From Cordylochernes scorpioides (taxonomy: Eukaryota; Arthropoda; Arachnida; Pseudoscorpiones; Chernetidae), in the NCBI GenBank assembly GCA_030710605.1, contig CP092869.1:11805425-11869424 (forward strand): DNA of 64,000 nucleotides, given 5' to 3'. Under the pieces are notes generated by a model that saw nothing but the letters and a program-made list of their open reading frames with translations, made no database searches and was not told the origin of the DNA. Shown here piece by piece: positions 11,872 through 23,250 of this stretch (positions are counted from its first letter, which is position 1; each line of letters starts with the position of its first letter). The translations under genes and the position numbers were made by a program.

Positions 11872-14800
11872 GTGCACCTAATTTGGAAGAATGCTATAGA
11901 TGTGGCTTAACTACACATCCTCCATATAAATGTGGAGCTAGAAATATGAAATGCACATTTTGTAACAAGATGTGTCATCTTAATAGAGTTTGTAGAAATA
12001 AAAATAAATATAAAAATATTGAAGGAAAGAAAAGAAATATTCAAAATATTTCAGAAAATAATGAAGACTCAGATGAATACACTTTCTTTTTAGGCTCTGA
12101 TAACAAAGAAAGTATCTATATAGATGGAAAGGAAATAACAATGACTATTGATACAGGTAGTGATACAACATTCATAGGACTTGAAAATTTGAAAAATATT
12201 TTTCCTAGGTCTCAAATGCCAACTTTAAATGGCACAGAAAGGAAATTTTATGCCTATGGACAAACTTCACCTCTTCCATGTTGTGGATATTTCTTTGCAG
12301 ATGTTTCATGGGGTGAAAGGTCTATAAAGGAACAGATTTTTGTGATTGAAGGTGAAGCAGAACCTCTTTTAGGAAAGAAAGCAAGTTTCGAATTAGAAAT
12401 TATAAAGCGTGGAACAAAAATAAGGAATATTCAACAGGAAGTTATTCCGAAGGATATATATAATTTGATACAAGAAAACATGAACCTTTTTCAAGGTCAA
12501 GGAAATGTGAAGGGTTATAGTCAAAAAATAACTCTAAAAGAAAATGTTACTCCTGTAGCTCAGAGATGCAGACATTTTCCATATAAAATGGTAGAAGCCA
12601 TCAATCAAGAGCTAGACAAAATGATAGAAAATGGCATTATTGAGGAAGTCCATGAAGCTTCTGAATGGATCTCAAACATTGTGGCAGTTCCAAAAAAGGG
12701 TACTGAAGAAATCAGACTATGTGTTGATCTGAGAGAAGTGAATAAAGCCATGGTTAGAGAGAGATATACTATACCAACAGTTGACAATATATTGCAAGCA
12801 TTGTAGGGAGCAAAAGTTTTTGCTAAACTTGATGCGAAGAAAGGCTTTTGGCAAATTGAACTTGATGAAAAGTCCAGGCCATTGACCACCTTTATTACAC
12901 CCAGAGGATGCTACAGATTTTGCAAAATTCCTTTTGGACTTTGCAGCGCACCTGAAGCTTTTCAAAAAGCTATGAACTCAATATTGTCTCATTTAGAAGG
13001 AGTGTTATGCTACATAGACGATGTGATTGTATATGCGCAATCTGTAGAACAATTGGATCAAAGACTAAAAAAAGTATTTGAAAGATTCCAACAAGTTTGA
13101 CTCAAACTAAACAAAAGTAAATGTAAATTTGCTCTAAATGAATTGGAAATATTAGGTCATATTGTTAGTAAAGATGGAATTAGACCTGATCCAAAGAAAA
13201 TAGAAAGTGTTCTAAGTTTTTCAAAACCTGAAAATGTAGATTCTCTAAAATCATTTTTAGGTACATGCGGATTTTTAAGAAAATTCATTCCAGACTTTTC
13301 AAAGTTAGCCGAACCACTTAATAATTTGACAAGAAAGGACATATAATGGAAGTGGAGCAAGAAAGAAGAGGACTCATTCAGAAAATTGAAAGAAGCTCTT
13401 ACAAAAAATCCATGTTTAGCCTATTTTGACATGAATGCACCTACCGAAGTAATTGCTGATGCTAGTCCTGTAGGTTTAGGAGCTGTTTTACTACAAAGAC
13501 AAAATGATGGAAGCAAAAAGCCAGTGGCCAATGCAAGTAGATCATTGACTAATGTTGAGAGAAGATACTCACAAATAGAGAAAGAAGCTCTTGGGTGTGT
13601 GTGGGCTGTTGAGCATTTCAATGACTATTTATGGGGAAATAAATTTGTACTTAAGACAGATCATAAACCATTGATTTATATGCTTAATCCCAAGAAGGCA
13701 ACAGTTTTGCCACCAAGAATTGAAAGACTTATTTGGAGACTACAACCTTATGATTATGAAATAGAGTATCTTAAGGGCAAACAAAATATTGCAGATATAT
13801 TTTCAAGAAAACCTTTAACAAATATTTCATGTGAAAATATTGTTGATGATTATGTAGAAAAAGTACTTTCCATATTTTCAGAAGAAATGAAGGCAATTTC
13901 CCTCAATGATATCAAGAAGCAAAGTGAAGCAGATCCATTTTTCAAATTTCTAACTAAAATAATTCAAAATGAAAATTGGCCATATCAAATTGATGATGAT
14001 GAACTTAAAGGTTTGCACAAATTTAAGGAAGAACTTTCAGTTTATGATAATCTCATTTTAAAAGGAAAGAAAATTGTTATACCAACAGATCTTAGAAGAA
14101 ATATTTTAGACTTAGCTCATGAAACTCATCAAGGGATTGCTAGAACTAAACAAAATTTAAGAGAAAAATACTATTGGCCCAATATGGACAAAGATATAGA
14201 AAGATGTATAAAGAATTGTTACATTTGTGAAGTCAATCAACCTTTAATGCATGACCAACCTTTAACAATCATACCAATACCTCCTAGACCATGGTATAAA
14301 GTAGGAGTAGACTTAGTTGGACCAATTGATTCAAAATATATTTTGACACTTATTGATTATTATTCATCGTTCCCGGAAGCGATTATAATAAATGATATTT
14401 CTTCGAAAACTATAATTTCAAAATTAAAAGAAATTTTTGCAAGATATGGATTTCCCATTGAAATAGTTTCAGATAATGGTCTTCAATTTGTAAGCAAAGA
14501 TACTGAGCAAATTTTTATGAAATCAGGTATAAAACATATAAGAGTGTCACCATATTATTCTAAAAGCAATGGAAAAATTGAACGTTTCCACAGATATTTA
14601 AAAAAGCAACTTATTTCAGTAAAATTGCAAGGAAAGGATTGGAAAGAAGAACTTCAATGTGTTCTAATGGCATACAGGTCGACTCCACACCCTTCTACTG
14701 GGAAAAAACCAGCATTATTGCTTTTTCCAGGGAAATTAGAAATAAGCTCAATGATATAAATGACAATGATTCTCTTATGGATAAAGAAGTGATGGAGCAT

Positions 14801-15319
14801 AATCAAGCCTATAAAGAAAGAATGAAGAAATATGCTGATAGCAAGAATAAGGCCTTGCCTCATGACTTCAAGAAAGGTAATATTGTTTATGTCGCAAACA
14901 CTGAAATGAAAAGCAAGTTGACACCAAATTATGACAACCAAAGATTTATCATTCTAGAGACTATATCTCCAAATTCATTCAAGTTAGTCAATACTGAGAC
15001 AGGTAGCTTTATCATTAGGAATGCAAAGCATTTAAGACATGCCAATGTCTTACAAGATTTTAACAAAGGAATTGATTTGAATACCACTTTGATTAAGACT
15101 CCAGAAATTAGAATGGAACTTCCTAGTACTTCAAGGTATCTACCAGAACAAGAAGCAACCTTAGAAGATATTGTACCAGAAGAGCAGATTGCTATATCTG
15201 ATATGGACTGTTTATACCCAAATGAATCACCTAATGAGAATGAAAACAAGACTGTCATCACTAGAAGTGGAAGACAAATACATGTTCCTTCTAGATTTAA
15301 GGACATGATTAGATACTAA
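11838..15319 (+). pseudogene. Gag knuckles and Pol of gypsy B
   Basis: One reading frame runs from 11,838 to 14,759, broken only by nonsense codons at 12,804-12,806, 13,098-13,100 and 13,344-13,346. A frameshift near 14,730 moves the integrase C-terminus into the frame ending at 15,319. Domains in order: two CCHC knuckles (C-x2-C-x4-H-x4-C, ~11,901-11,997), protease DTGSD (~12,151), RT with CYIDD catalytic box (~13,011), RNase H (IADAS near 13,450; TDHKPL near 13,660), and integrase with CYIC zinc ligands (~14,220), D in GVDLVGP, D in SDNGLQF and E in NGKIERFH. Catalytic residues are preserved; translation is not. Confidence 0.9.
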
Positions 15320-15321
15320 CT

Positions 15322-15337
15322 AAACAAGGGAGGAATA
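15322..15337 (+). promoter_or_regulatory. Polypurine tract of gypsy B
   Basis: A purine-rich run (AAGGGAGGAA) lies directly upstream of the 3' LTR, in the position used to prime plus-strand DNA synthesis. Confidence 0.75.
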
Positions 15338-15517
15338 TATAGAATAGTGTGAAATATATAAGTGATGTGAATATAAAAAAATGGAATTAAGAACAATAGA
15401 CTGACGGTGTTTTGTAAACATATAATTAATCTTTACTAAAGTTAAATGTGTGTGATAAATAAATAATTAAATAATAAATATATAAGTTGTAGTTTCTAAA
15501 AGATAAACAACACAACA
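15338..15517 (+). repeat. 3' LTR of gypsy B
   Basis: A copy of 10,977-11,156. It begins TATAG instead of TGTAG, a mutation of the canonical TG end, and ends ACAACA directly before the ATGAG target duplication. Confidence 0.92.
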
Positions 15518-15522
15518 ATGAG

Positions 15523-16667
15523 GATATTGTTCAATTTTTCTCTACCCAACATTTATCCACTCATTAATGACCTTTAATTATATTTAATTTTTTGTAAAAA
15601 ATCTTGAATAATTATTTTTATTTTTACCTTTCAATTATATAATCAAATTTTTAATCCAACATGATTTTCAAAAAAAAATAAAAATTCAATCAAACTTACT
15701 TTTATTTTTCATTATATTATTTTAGTATTATAAAACATTTATTTGCTTTAAAAATCATTATTAATTCTTTATTATTATATATTTTATATATTACATGCTT
15801 GATTTTGTCCACTTACATTTTTTTTTACCCGCAATCATATTTCTATATTTTTATTCACTATATTTTATATTTGTTTGAATAGCTTTATTATATGACATTG
15901 TTTATCATCAAATATCGGGCATAAAACAATCGTTTTCAACAATCATATTCTTTAACCACTTCCCTATACTTTTCATCACTATCTATTTCAGTTATTGCTT
16001 CACTTCATTGTAGAAAAACGACAGCACTGCTTAGAATTTTTTTTTTTAATTTCGTAATTTTAACAAACTCTTTGAACACAGTTCCCCAGATTTAAAAATC
16101 CCAACTTCTGGCCTGAACACGCTTCAAGAGTTAATTTAAATCATCCGCAAATCACAATTACCAACGCATGCACAAAGCGTTCACTTTTTTCAACTTTCAA
16201 CCTTTTTTTTTCAGCTCTAGCGGACCACGATCAAGCTTTGATTTCGAGTCAAGTCAGACCACCTACTGTCGCTACAATAATTCTACTTATCGCATGGCTC
16301 TATTTCACTCCTTTCCCAATCATATTAATGAACAACTTTTTCTTCAACAACCTTTTAACCCAATAACCCTACAATTGTGACAAAGCAGTGTAACCCTTAT
16401 ACAGGTCGCAAGTGAAACATTGTCTAGGAAGACGCTCAAGTCTATATCCTCACTTTGCACCTGGATCTAAGTATTTGGTTTATGTGTGCACTCTTAACAA
16501 TTGCATATTCTTCAACTACTAACCCTTTCCAACGCCCGCCAATATTCTCTTAGAACGTGAATTTTTATGTAATCATTTTATTTTAATCATCATTTTTTAA
16601 AAATCAAACAAAAATGCCATTTTTATTTCACTTTTATATATCCAAACAAATAATCTTGTTATAACCC
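15523..16667 (+). other. Distal 3' region of gypsy A copy 2
   Basis: Continuation of gypsy A after the gypsy B insertion, collinear with 3,090-4,234 and 48,330-49,466. No coding region is supported. Confidence 0.6.
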
Positions 16668-17604
16668 TTTTTAACCCTCACAGTTTAAATTAATTAAAAT
16701 AAATTTTAATTACTCACCTGTGTTAGAGAGGCTTTACCTGCTTAAACCTGGATAAACCCATTCACTCCCCGGGCCCATCTATGGTAATTTAAGCCAACAA
16801 CCCCATATTGTATATAACTTATAACAAGATTTTCATGATGTATAATAGAAACACATCTGTAAATGATTATACGCATGATTGACATGTGTCATTACATTAC
16901 CATATGTAATGTACTTTGTACAAACTGAGGATAAATAAATAAAACTCTGTAATAGATTATGAGTTGAGATGAAGCAAAAGATAGAAGTCAAAAACGTCTA
17001 AAATCGAGATAGATGGAAGTCACTAAACAACATCTAAAGATAGATTGGAAACTGTCAGGAAGGCGCCAGTTTAAAATTTCACCAGACGATCCACACTCTT
17101 CACATCTGGTGAAATGCAAAACTCCCTTTCTCAGAAAAGGTATATAAAGCCTCCGTCCTAGCCAAAAATACAGTCACTTCTCCATCTGCGTGAGCCCTCG
17201 TCGGTTGTTCCCCAGGTCCACCTTATCCACCATGTAGTCAGTAAGAACTCTTTTATCTCCATCTTTCGCTCCTAGCTCAACTTTTATCTGTTCACAGAAC
17301 TTTCTTAGTGCAACTGTGTCTTCGTTTTTTTGTGTGGACATTCCCAAGCTTTCCACTCTGCCTCGACCACGACTGCCTGTACTCTGTGAGAACTTTTAAA
17401 GGTCTTCCAAGGTGCAGAGAGTTACTGGAAAACTCCACATCCTGACTGTTCCTCTCGGTCAACGCAGTATAGCGAGAGTTACAGGGACTCACACCATAGT
17501 TTAAGTCGACTCGATACCTCATCACAGTTTTAGTCGACAGGATTCTACAAGAGTCAACTATACCTCATCACATTTATAGTCGACAGGATGCCATCACATA
17601 TATA
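16668..17604. other. TATA-containing segment between gypsy A and repeat block B
   Basis: About 0.9 kb not related to the surrounding transposons, conserved with 49,467-50,370. A TATA box stands at 17,141-17,149 with an initiator-like CAGTCA about 30 bases downstream. On the minus strand the downstream part reads as two overlapping open frames (17,525-17,292 and 17,356-17,174) that form one 116-codon frame in X2. It could be a solo LTR or a promoter fragment. X1 has ~33 extra bases near 16,880-16,915 absent from X2. Confidence 0.45.
17141..17149 (+). promoter_or_regulatory. TATA box
   Basis: TATATAAAG at 17,141 lies ~30 bp upstream of CAGTCA (17,171-17,176), which matches the arthropod initiator pattern. 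The same pair is at 49,905-49,913 and ~49,936 in X2. No convincing plus-strand reading frame follows, so this may be an LTR promoter. Confidence 0.5.
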
Positions 17605-19150
17605 TGATATATGTATGGCCCCTGTACATAACTATTGATTTTGCATTCAGAAACTATGTTGAACAGTACCCGATAGAGTTATTTTGTACTGGAACTGATC
17701 ATCGAGGAACAGCCTGCATTAAATATTGACGAGGGTCATCAGTCTAAAACGCATAGGTAATTGGATCCTATAGATAATAAAGTAGATATTTTTTCCAGAA
17801 GTCCAGATTAATGGATAAAAATCCCAAAGATTAGTTTATATTTATTCTAACACATGACGAAGCCTTCAGCTACTTTCATCTCCAAGAGATAGAGGATACA
17901 TATTTTTTAATTTAACAATCTTATCTCAGTAAAATTTCATATTTTTTCTATTTTATAATCAATGTTTTCTTATTCCTTATCTCCGCTCAATCATATTAGG
18001 GTATCAAGCTTGTAGAGCTTGAGACTTGACAACCATCATGACTGGGTGAGGTAAAATGCGTCTGCCTTTGTCATTAAGACTGGGAGCACTACTCAGTGGC
18101 AGGCCGACTTAGCTCCAAAATAAATGGCCGCCTCTGACATGAGGAATAAAAACCATGTGCAGCGCTCCTAACATGGAGTATAAACGCTGCTCATCCTGTA
18201 TCTCTGGGTTAGGAGCCCTTACAGGGTACTATCAGCCGGGCCAGCTGAGCCCAGGTTTGTTTAGCGAGCTTGTTACTGCTCCCCTCCTCCTTTTCATCCG
18301 GGCTTGGAACCGGCAAAGGCGGAGTTAAAATTATTGTAAATATGTTAAAGAGAAAAATGAATGCAGCAAGACTCATATCGTATCCAGGTTCTACTTATCA
18401 ATTATGATACTACATTATATCGCCCGCCATTTTGTTATTGTTTCTTAGCAGTCGAGAGGTAGGTACCTAATTCTTTGTCTTCTCACTTTTAAGTTTATAG
18501 GATGAGAGAACTACAGTTTACCATATTTCCTATATTTATTGTTGAATTCAGATAATCTAAGTTAATGGCAAATATTTGAAAGAAGTAATAATAAATATGA
18601 TTTTGATGAAATAATCCCTTGAATCAATATTAAAATGAAAACATCAAAGGGAAAAGTTTCTTTATTTGAAAATATCTCAAGCTTTCGGGCAAGAAATCCC
18701 TTCTTCGGCGTTTTATTTGCGTTTCAATGATGTATGATATTTTCTCCCGTAGAAGAGCTTTCTTGCCTGAAAGCTTGAGAGATTTTAAAATCAAAAATAT
18801 TTCAAAATAAACTTTTCCCTGGATGCTTAATGTTCATATTTTAATAAAGATGGGTTTTCTTGTAGAAATATATCAGAGTGCTTGAATGTTTTTCTTCAGA
18901 ATTTTATCGATGCAAAACTATATGAATTGCCATTTAACAAAGATTTACAACCGAATTTGAGTAATTTGAAGGGCAAGGAACAAAAAAAAAAAAAAGTATT
19001 ATCCAAAAATTCAAATCAAAAACGGAAAATATTTCTATAGGAAATTCTAGGGACCATGATAAATATTCGAATTAAAGACGTATTCAAATTAAAGACGTTA
19101 GAATTATCCAAGTTTTACTGTATATGAAAGTAAAATAATCAGTTCACCAG
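17605..19150. repeat. Composite repeat block, copy B
   Basis: Second copy of the block within X1. It contains the LINE-tail-like segment (~18,000-18,365) and the foldback MITE (18,648-18,820). Unlike copy A it continues past TTCACCAG into a flank shared only with block D (51,909 on), so this is probably the original context of the block end. Confidence 0.72.
18648..18820. repeat. Foldback MITE in block B
   Basis: Same element as at 6,159-6,347, slightly shorter, with AGGGAAAAGTTTC at the left end and its inverse at the right end. Confidence 0.82.
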
Positions 19151-19793
19151 ATTTTCAAATATTTTCCATGTAGAATGACGTGGCCTTTATGGAATTTTTC
19201 TTTATTTGTCTAATATGTGTACATCTATATTAATCAAATTGTTAGTGAAACCTTTTTTAATATAAGAGTTAAATATTGTATTAACTAAAAAAACTCATAG
19301 GTTATGTTGTTTATTGTAAATATCACTGATTTTATACTCTTTTTATCATCATTTTGTATAAAATAAATATGCAGTAGAATAAAGATCATTATATTTTATT
19401 GTTATGTTAAACAAAACTTTCCTTTAATTTGAATAGAAATGCCTAACATTTATTCTAAAAGATGGCGCGTTAGTGCATCTTATAAATGTCACGATCTCAA
19501 CCGTCCACTTATAATGGAGAAAAATATCCCTCATAGCTAGACAGTCAATAGGGACCTACTACTTAGGTTTGCATTCAAGGTCTGAGCTGCTTCTTTTTTC
19601 AAAGAAGACAAGACATACAATGGATTTAGGAAAACAAAAGCCCCCAAACAAAAAAAAACGATAAAACTGTGGTTATTAAACCATTGGTGATTTGAGGTTT
19701 TCAAAATACTTGACGGGAAGTTTAGAAAGGTCCTGAAGGAGATGGGAGATTCATAAACGTGAAGTCAAGACAAGACTGTGTATCCTGTTCATT
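19151..19793. other. Non-coding stretch upstream of the putative exon
   Basis: AT-rich, collinear with 51,910-52,547 in X2. I see no gene or recognisable repeat in it. Confidence 0.5.
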
Positions 19794-19872
19794 TCATGCT
19801 GAATCTTTCAATTGTCCACTCTCGGCAATGGCAAGAACTTTGTTTGCTGCTTCTCTTCCATCTTGCATGGAT
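19794..19872 (-). CDS. Possible terminal exon of an unidentified minus-strand gene
   Basis: On the minus strand a strong splice acceptor (TATTCATCCTCAG) ends at 19,873. It is followed by 26 codons in phase 1, reading SMQDGREAANKVLAIAESG and six more residues, then a TGA stop at 19,796-19,794. The X2 counterpart at 52,548-52,626 keeps the acceptor, the length, the frame and the stop, with a few amino-acid changes. I see no upstream exon; the TRAF gene occupies the DNA to the right in the opposite direction. I do not recognise the protein family. It could be a relic of a gene whose remainder was lost. Confidence 0.35.
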
Positions 19873-20231
19873 CTGAGGATGAATATATTTGGGAGACCAA
19901 TCAGATGGTGATATGTCATAACAATGTGGCTGACACGTTTGGATGGGAAGAGAGAGGGAAAGAAACCTGTAATTTTAACTATTCAACCCTTTTATTTTCT
20001 CCCTTAGGTGTATTTAAGCGACTTACTTCAGTCTTTGTCAGATCTGTATTTTTTATTTTACCATTTCTTGATTAATTTGTTATAATTTGAAATGGTTAAA
20101 ATATTCCTGAACGCTAGAGATATCAAAAGGTTTTTCTTATTTAAAAAGGAAACATTTAAATTATTGACAAATAGGAAAAGTGGTTGAGATGGAATATTTT
20201 GCAGGTTAAGGTATGTAATATATAGACTAAC

Positions 20232-20430
20232 TTATGAAAAAGACATCTCCTCATCGTGCAACTGAAAGTTGCTGATGGCTTACGCCATCTATCGGAATAA
20301 ATATCAACTATTCTCCTTGATTTTTAATTATTCCAGAATTGGCAAAATACCCATTCTTGATTAATCAAGAAAAACTAATCAGGGTCGCGTTTCGGGCGTT
20401 AACAATATCTCATTTGTACTATTTTTTCAC
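20232..20430. mobile_element. Short retroelement related to the hammerhead-bearing element
   Basis: A 199-base insertion flanked by the 12-bp direct repeat ATATAGACTAAC (20,220-20,231 and 20,431-20,442), a target duplication length typical of target-primed retrotransposition. It is homologous end to end with 61,412-61,690. The region corresponding to the hammerhead core is only partly kept: on the minus strand GCCC-GAAA-CGCG is present but the CTGATGA box is gone. The same insertion is in X2 at 52,984-53,180. Confidence 0.7.
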
Positions 20431-20720
20431 ATATAGACTAACGATTATAAATTGTGAAATATATATTTATTTATTTCTATTGCTTCTTAAAGAAAATTTA
20501 TATTGCATAATCAATATTTTATTTAGGCTTTTCAATATTTCACAGCAATGAATTCGCTGATGTAATTGAGCTCTCACCTATAAATATTAAAAGCAGTATC
20601 CTTGTTTGTTTTATGTATATTTAATCTATGGAAATAATGATATTTATTAACCATCCATATATTACTCTTGAAATTATAAAATTTATTGATATGTTCAAGA
20701 AAGTGTTTTGTGTGCATTTC

Positions 20721-20722
20721 AG
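20721..20722 (+). promoter_or_regulatory. Splice acceptor of TRAF-type gene 1
   Basis: A pyrimidine-rich tract ending TGCATTTCAG lies 29 bases before the start codon and is conserved at 53,465-53,466. This implies an upstream non-coding exon that I cannot locate. Confidence 0.55.
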
Positions 20723-20751
20723 ATATGAATATTCAATCCTTTTGAAATCAA

Positions 20752-22172
20752 ATGGCAGTTCAACAAAAGGAAGGCGAGGTGGTTTGTTCATTTGCAGAGA
20801 ATGGCTGTCAGCAAGCCTTCAAGAGTTCCCAAGAAGCCGACAATCACACAGTTCACTGCCAATATTCCACTAAACCTTGTCCAATCGGCTGCAATGACAA
20901 AATATGTAAGAAAGACTTGTTGAATCATTTGTCACAGATTTGTCCTTGTCGAAGTGGCTGGTGTCCTAATTGTGGCCTGGAGATGTTCCACAGCCAGCTG
21001 GACTCTCATCGAGATCTTTGCCCCCTAAAGCCAGTCCAGTGTCCGTTCTGTGATATAGAGACGGTCCTCAAAGATCTGGAGTCTCACCAGAATTCCTGTT
21101 CTAGAAACCTTTTCCTTGTAGCATGCAAGTCCTAGGCTGTGATTGGATCGGAGAGTCTTCGACAAGAGACAGTCATGAACAAGATATCAACTTACATTTC
21201 CCTCTGTTGTGTCGTTCCCTGAAGGGAATCTCCCAGGAAACCTCTCAGAAGTGGAAAGCCATTGAACTAAAGTTGGATGATCTTAGCCTCAATATAAGGA
21301 ACGAGGTCAGTGAAGGTATAGGTCAGCAACTATTGGCCCAACTCACTTCATTTAAAAATGACATAAATGCAGGATTGGATGATTTTGAAAATATTAAAGA
21401 AAAATATACAGAAATATCAAAGAATCAATCTAAAATGGAAAACACTATGAAGACGCTATCAGGAGATTTCCAAAATCTTTTATCAAAAGTAAATATTTTG
21501 ACCGAGAAGTTAACAAAGTTTACAGATAACAATAATGCTGAAGGCCATTCTACGATTGAGACAATAATGGATAAGAAAATAGATCTGATGATGAAAAAGT
21601 TCGAGGATAAAGGATTCATAACAATACCTACAAACATAAGTTTATCACAAAATCACCCAAAAAAATTGGGTAATGTTGAACTTGATTTAAAATTAGGACG
21701 CGATTGCTGGTTTCCCAATGTAGATTATAATAAATTCTATAATCTTTCTAGTAAATATGTAAATGGATGCTCTGATTTAAGCGGACTTAGCCATTTCGAC
21801 TGCAGTTATATAGATTATGCAAATTTAAAAAGTTATACTAATAAAATTATATTTAAAAATAATGATGTTTCTTTGAATATGCAATATGATGGATCGTGTT
21901 CGAACTCCAAGAAGCTGGCTTTGTCTGTCAAAATCTGCACTGACAAAAAAGAAGATGAAATCAAAGTTCATAAATATAGATATGGTATTTTGACATTATG
22001 TAACCCTTGTAATGATGAAGTCATTGTCTACTGTACTTCTCTAGTTAGTTCTTTAATTCCAGGAGCAAATTTTGACAAAAAACCTATTTTCTGGATAAGC
22101 AAGGAATCAATGGATAAATATTATGATGTCTTTCCAGGATATTTGAAAACTCTTTTAATTTTGTATTACTAA
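20752..22172 (+). CDS. TRAF-type zinc-finger protein gene 1 (one frameshift)
   Basis: Starting at the ATG of 20,752, the product opens with a cysteine/histidine-rich region of ~120 residues carrying consecutive TRAF-type zinc fingers (CPIGCNDKICKKDLLNHL, WCPNCGLEMFHSQLDSHRDLC, CPFCDIETVLKDLESH). A one-base deletion near 21,100, relative to gene 2, shifts the frame; the reading continues from ~21,123 to the stop at 22,172. The second part holds a last zinc-finger piece, a ~100-residue coiled coil rich in K/E/N, and a ~170-residue C-terminal domain I cannot assign to the MATH fold. TRAF-type fingers mediate protein interactions in signalling and ubiquitination, but without a RING or a clear MATH domain its role is open. 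Either a recent pseudogene or a sequencing slip. Confidence 0.8.
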
Positions 22173-22284
22173 ATAAGTTTGAAAAAACTTAAGAGCAGTT
22201 TTTTTGTTTATCAGAATATATGCTTAAAATATATTAATCGATTTTGCAATTTAGATATTTTAATAACAACATTGTGTTTTTCGT

Positions 22285-22290
22285 AATAAA
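22285..22290 (+). terminator. Polyadenylation signal of TRAF-type gene 1
   Basis: AATAAA lies 113 bases after the stop codon, followed by a T-rich stretch. Confidence 0.5.
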
Positions 22291-22444
22291 ACTTGTTTCT
22301 AAAAGGCTTTAAAATATATATTTTGGGAATTAAATTTTTCTATTCATATATTTAGAGAGAAATTCAACTTCATAATTAAAAATTAATGAATTCAATTACT
22401 TTAAATCTATTCAAACTGAAAATTTGGTTTTCTTATATTTAAAC

Positions 22445-23250
22445 CCTACCAGCCATATCTCTGAAGGAAATACTTCCTCTCGACCTTATTATTGAAGCTT
22501 GGTTGGCCTTCTTAAAGATATCAGGGAGGGGAACTATGAATCAAAGATGTAACCTGGTGATCTGCCTTAGCATATTCAGATGACTCCTTTACTTCAGACT
22601 GAACCTTAAAGAGGAAACAAAAAACGCAGATAGATCTAAAAGTGATTAAGAAGTTCGTGGTGGTGATGCCTATACCTATGGTTAAACCAATTCCTGAAGT
22701 TCACTCCTTTCCAATTTTGTGATGGCAGTTATAAGCCTGGAAAATAGGTCCTCTATTGTCAGTTCTGGGCATGACAAGATATGCTACGGAGAAGCTTTTG
22801 CACTATTGCATTTCAGGCAGTTATTGAAGATTATTTTTGTTCATTTTAAAATTTTAAGGCTTTTATACGGCCACTTCTTAGTCGTGCGGCAATTATATTC
22901 CCTTTCAAAGAACAACGGCCAATTTTATGCGACTTCATCTAGATAGCACTACCTTTCAAACTGAACTCATAACAATTCTCTAGTCTGCCAAACTCACGTG
23001 AAAAAATCAAACAAGCGCATTAATGACCATTATCTCGGAATGCAGATCCTTCTTAGCATCTATTTGCATATCTGGACCTGCATAGTTATCTTTGATGGCG
23101 GAAATAATAAAGTCCTGAACAGAGCTCCCTACATTAAGCTGTAATGGGTACATGAACATAGTGGTGTCAACGGCAATGAACTAGCAAACAGGTCAACAAA
23201 ATATAGTGTTACTACTGTCTTTCCGCAATTATACTTCACATTGCCTCGAA
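22445..23250 (+). pseudogene. LINE remnant: RT C-terminus and RNase H
   Basis: Near 22,470 the frame reads LPLDLIIEAW, resembling the linker between reverse transcriptase and RNase H in I/R1/jockey-type LINEs. The RNase H hallmarks follow: FCDGSYKPG with the first catalytic aspartate (codon at 22,721), GEAFALLHF with the conserved glutamate (~22,790), and WVHEHSGVNGNELA (23,145-23,186). Stops and frame changes separate them. It lies in the spacer between the segmental copies and has no match in X1 or X2. Confidence 0.7.

Larger units (their letters stand above)
10977..15517 (+). mobile_element. Full-length Ty3/gypsy element B (Mag-like), flanked by a 5-bp target duplication
   Basis: The element has 180-base LTRs at 10,977-11,156 and 15,338-15,517. 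ATGAG at 10,972-10,976 and 15,518-15,522 is a perfect 5-bp target-site duplication, and the uninterrupted target is seen at ~48,330 in X2. A primer-binding site, gag with two zinc knuckles, and pol with protease, RT, RNase H and integrase lie in order. LTRs differ at only two positions that I can see, so the insertion is recent relative to the segmental duplication, yet pol has three nonsense codons and a frameshift. The pair of gag knuckles and compact size suggest the Mag lineage. Confidence 0.93.
6673..16667 (+). mobile_element. Ty3/gypsy element A, copy 2 (5' truncated, split by gypsy B)
   Basis: The element begins abruptly in gag at the end of repeat block A. It runs gag C-terminus, zinc knuckle, protease, reverse transcriptase, RNase H, integrase and non-coding 3' region, interrupted between 10,977 and 15,517 by gypsy B. 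No 5' LTR or primer-binding site exists. Many indels and stops make it non-functional. Copy 3 at 44,036-49,466 shares the same 5' truncation point and most of the decay. Confidence 0.85.
1..22290. repeat. Segmental duplication, left copy (X1)
   Basis: The whole stretch aligns by eye, in order and orientation, with 25,465-54,990. Base 1 onward matches ~25,468 onward, so this copy probably begins left of the window. Relative to the right copy it has extra insertions at 1,836-4,751 (gypsy A fragment plus Helitron remnant) and 10,977-15,517 (gypsy B), and lacks gypsy C, the mariner and the 4.39 kb triplication. Similarity is very high through the repeat blocks and the first ~600 bases of the TRAF gene, then drops sharply near 21,365. 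Ordinary dispersed repeats would not keep this shared order of unrelated elements, so duplication of one locus is the simplest reading. Confidence 0.88.

Noticed and set aside
19812-20075. 87-codon plus-strand frame, with a similar frame at 52,617-52,871
   Set aside because: Starts differ and composition is poor; the conserved part is better explained by the minus-strand exon and shared duplication.
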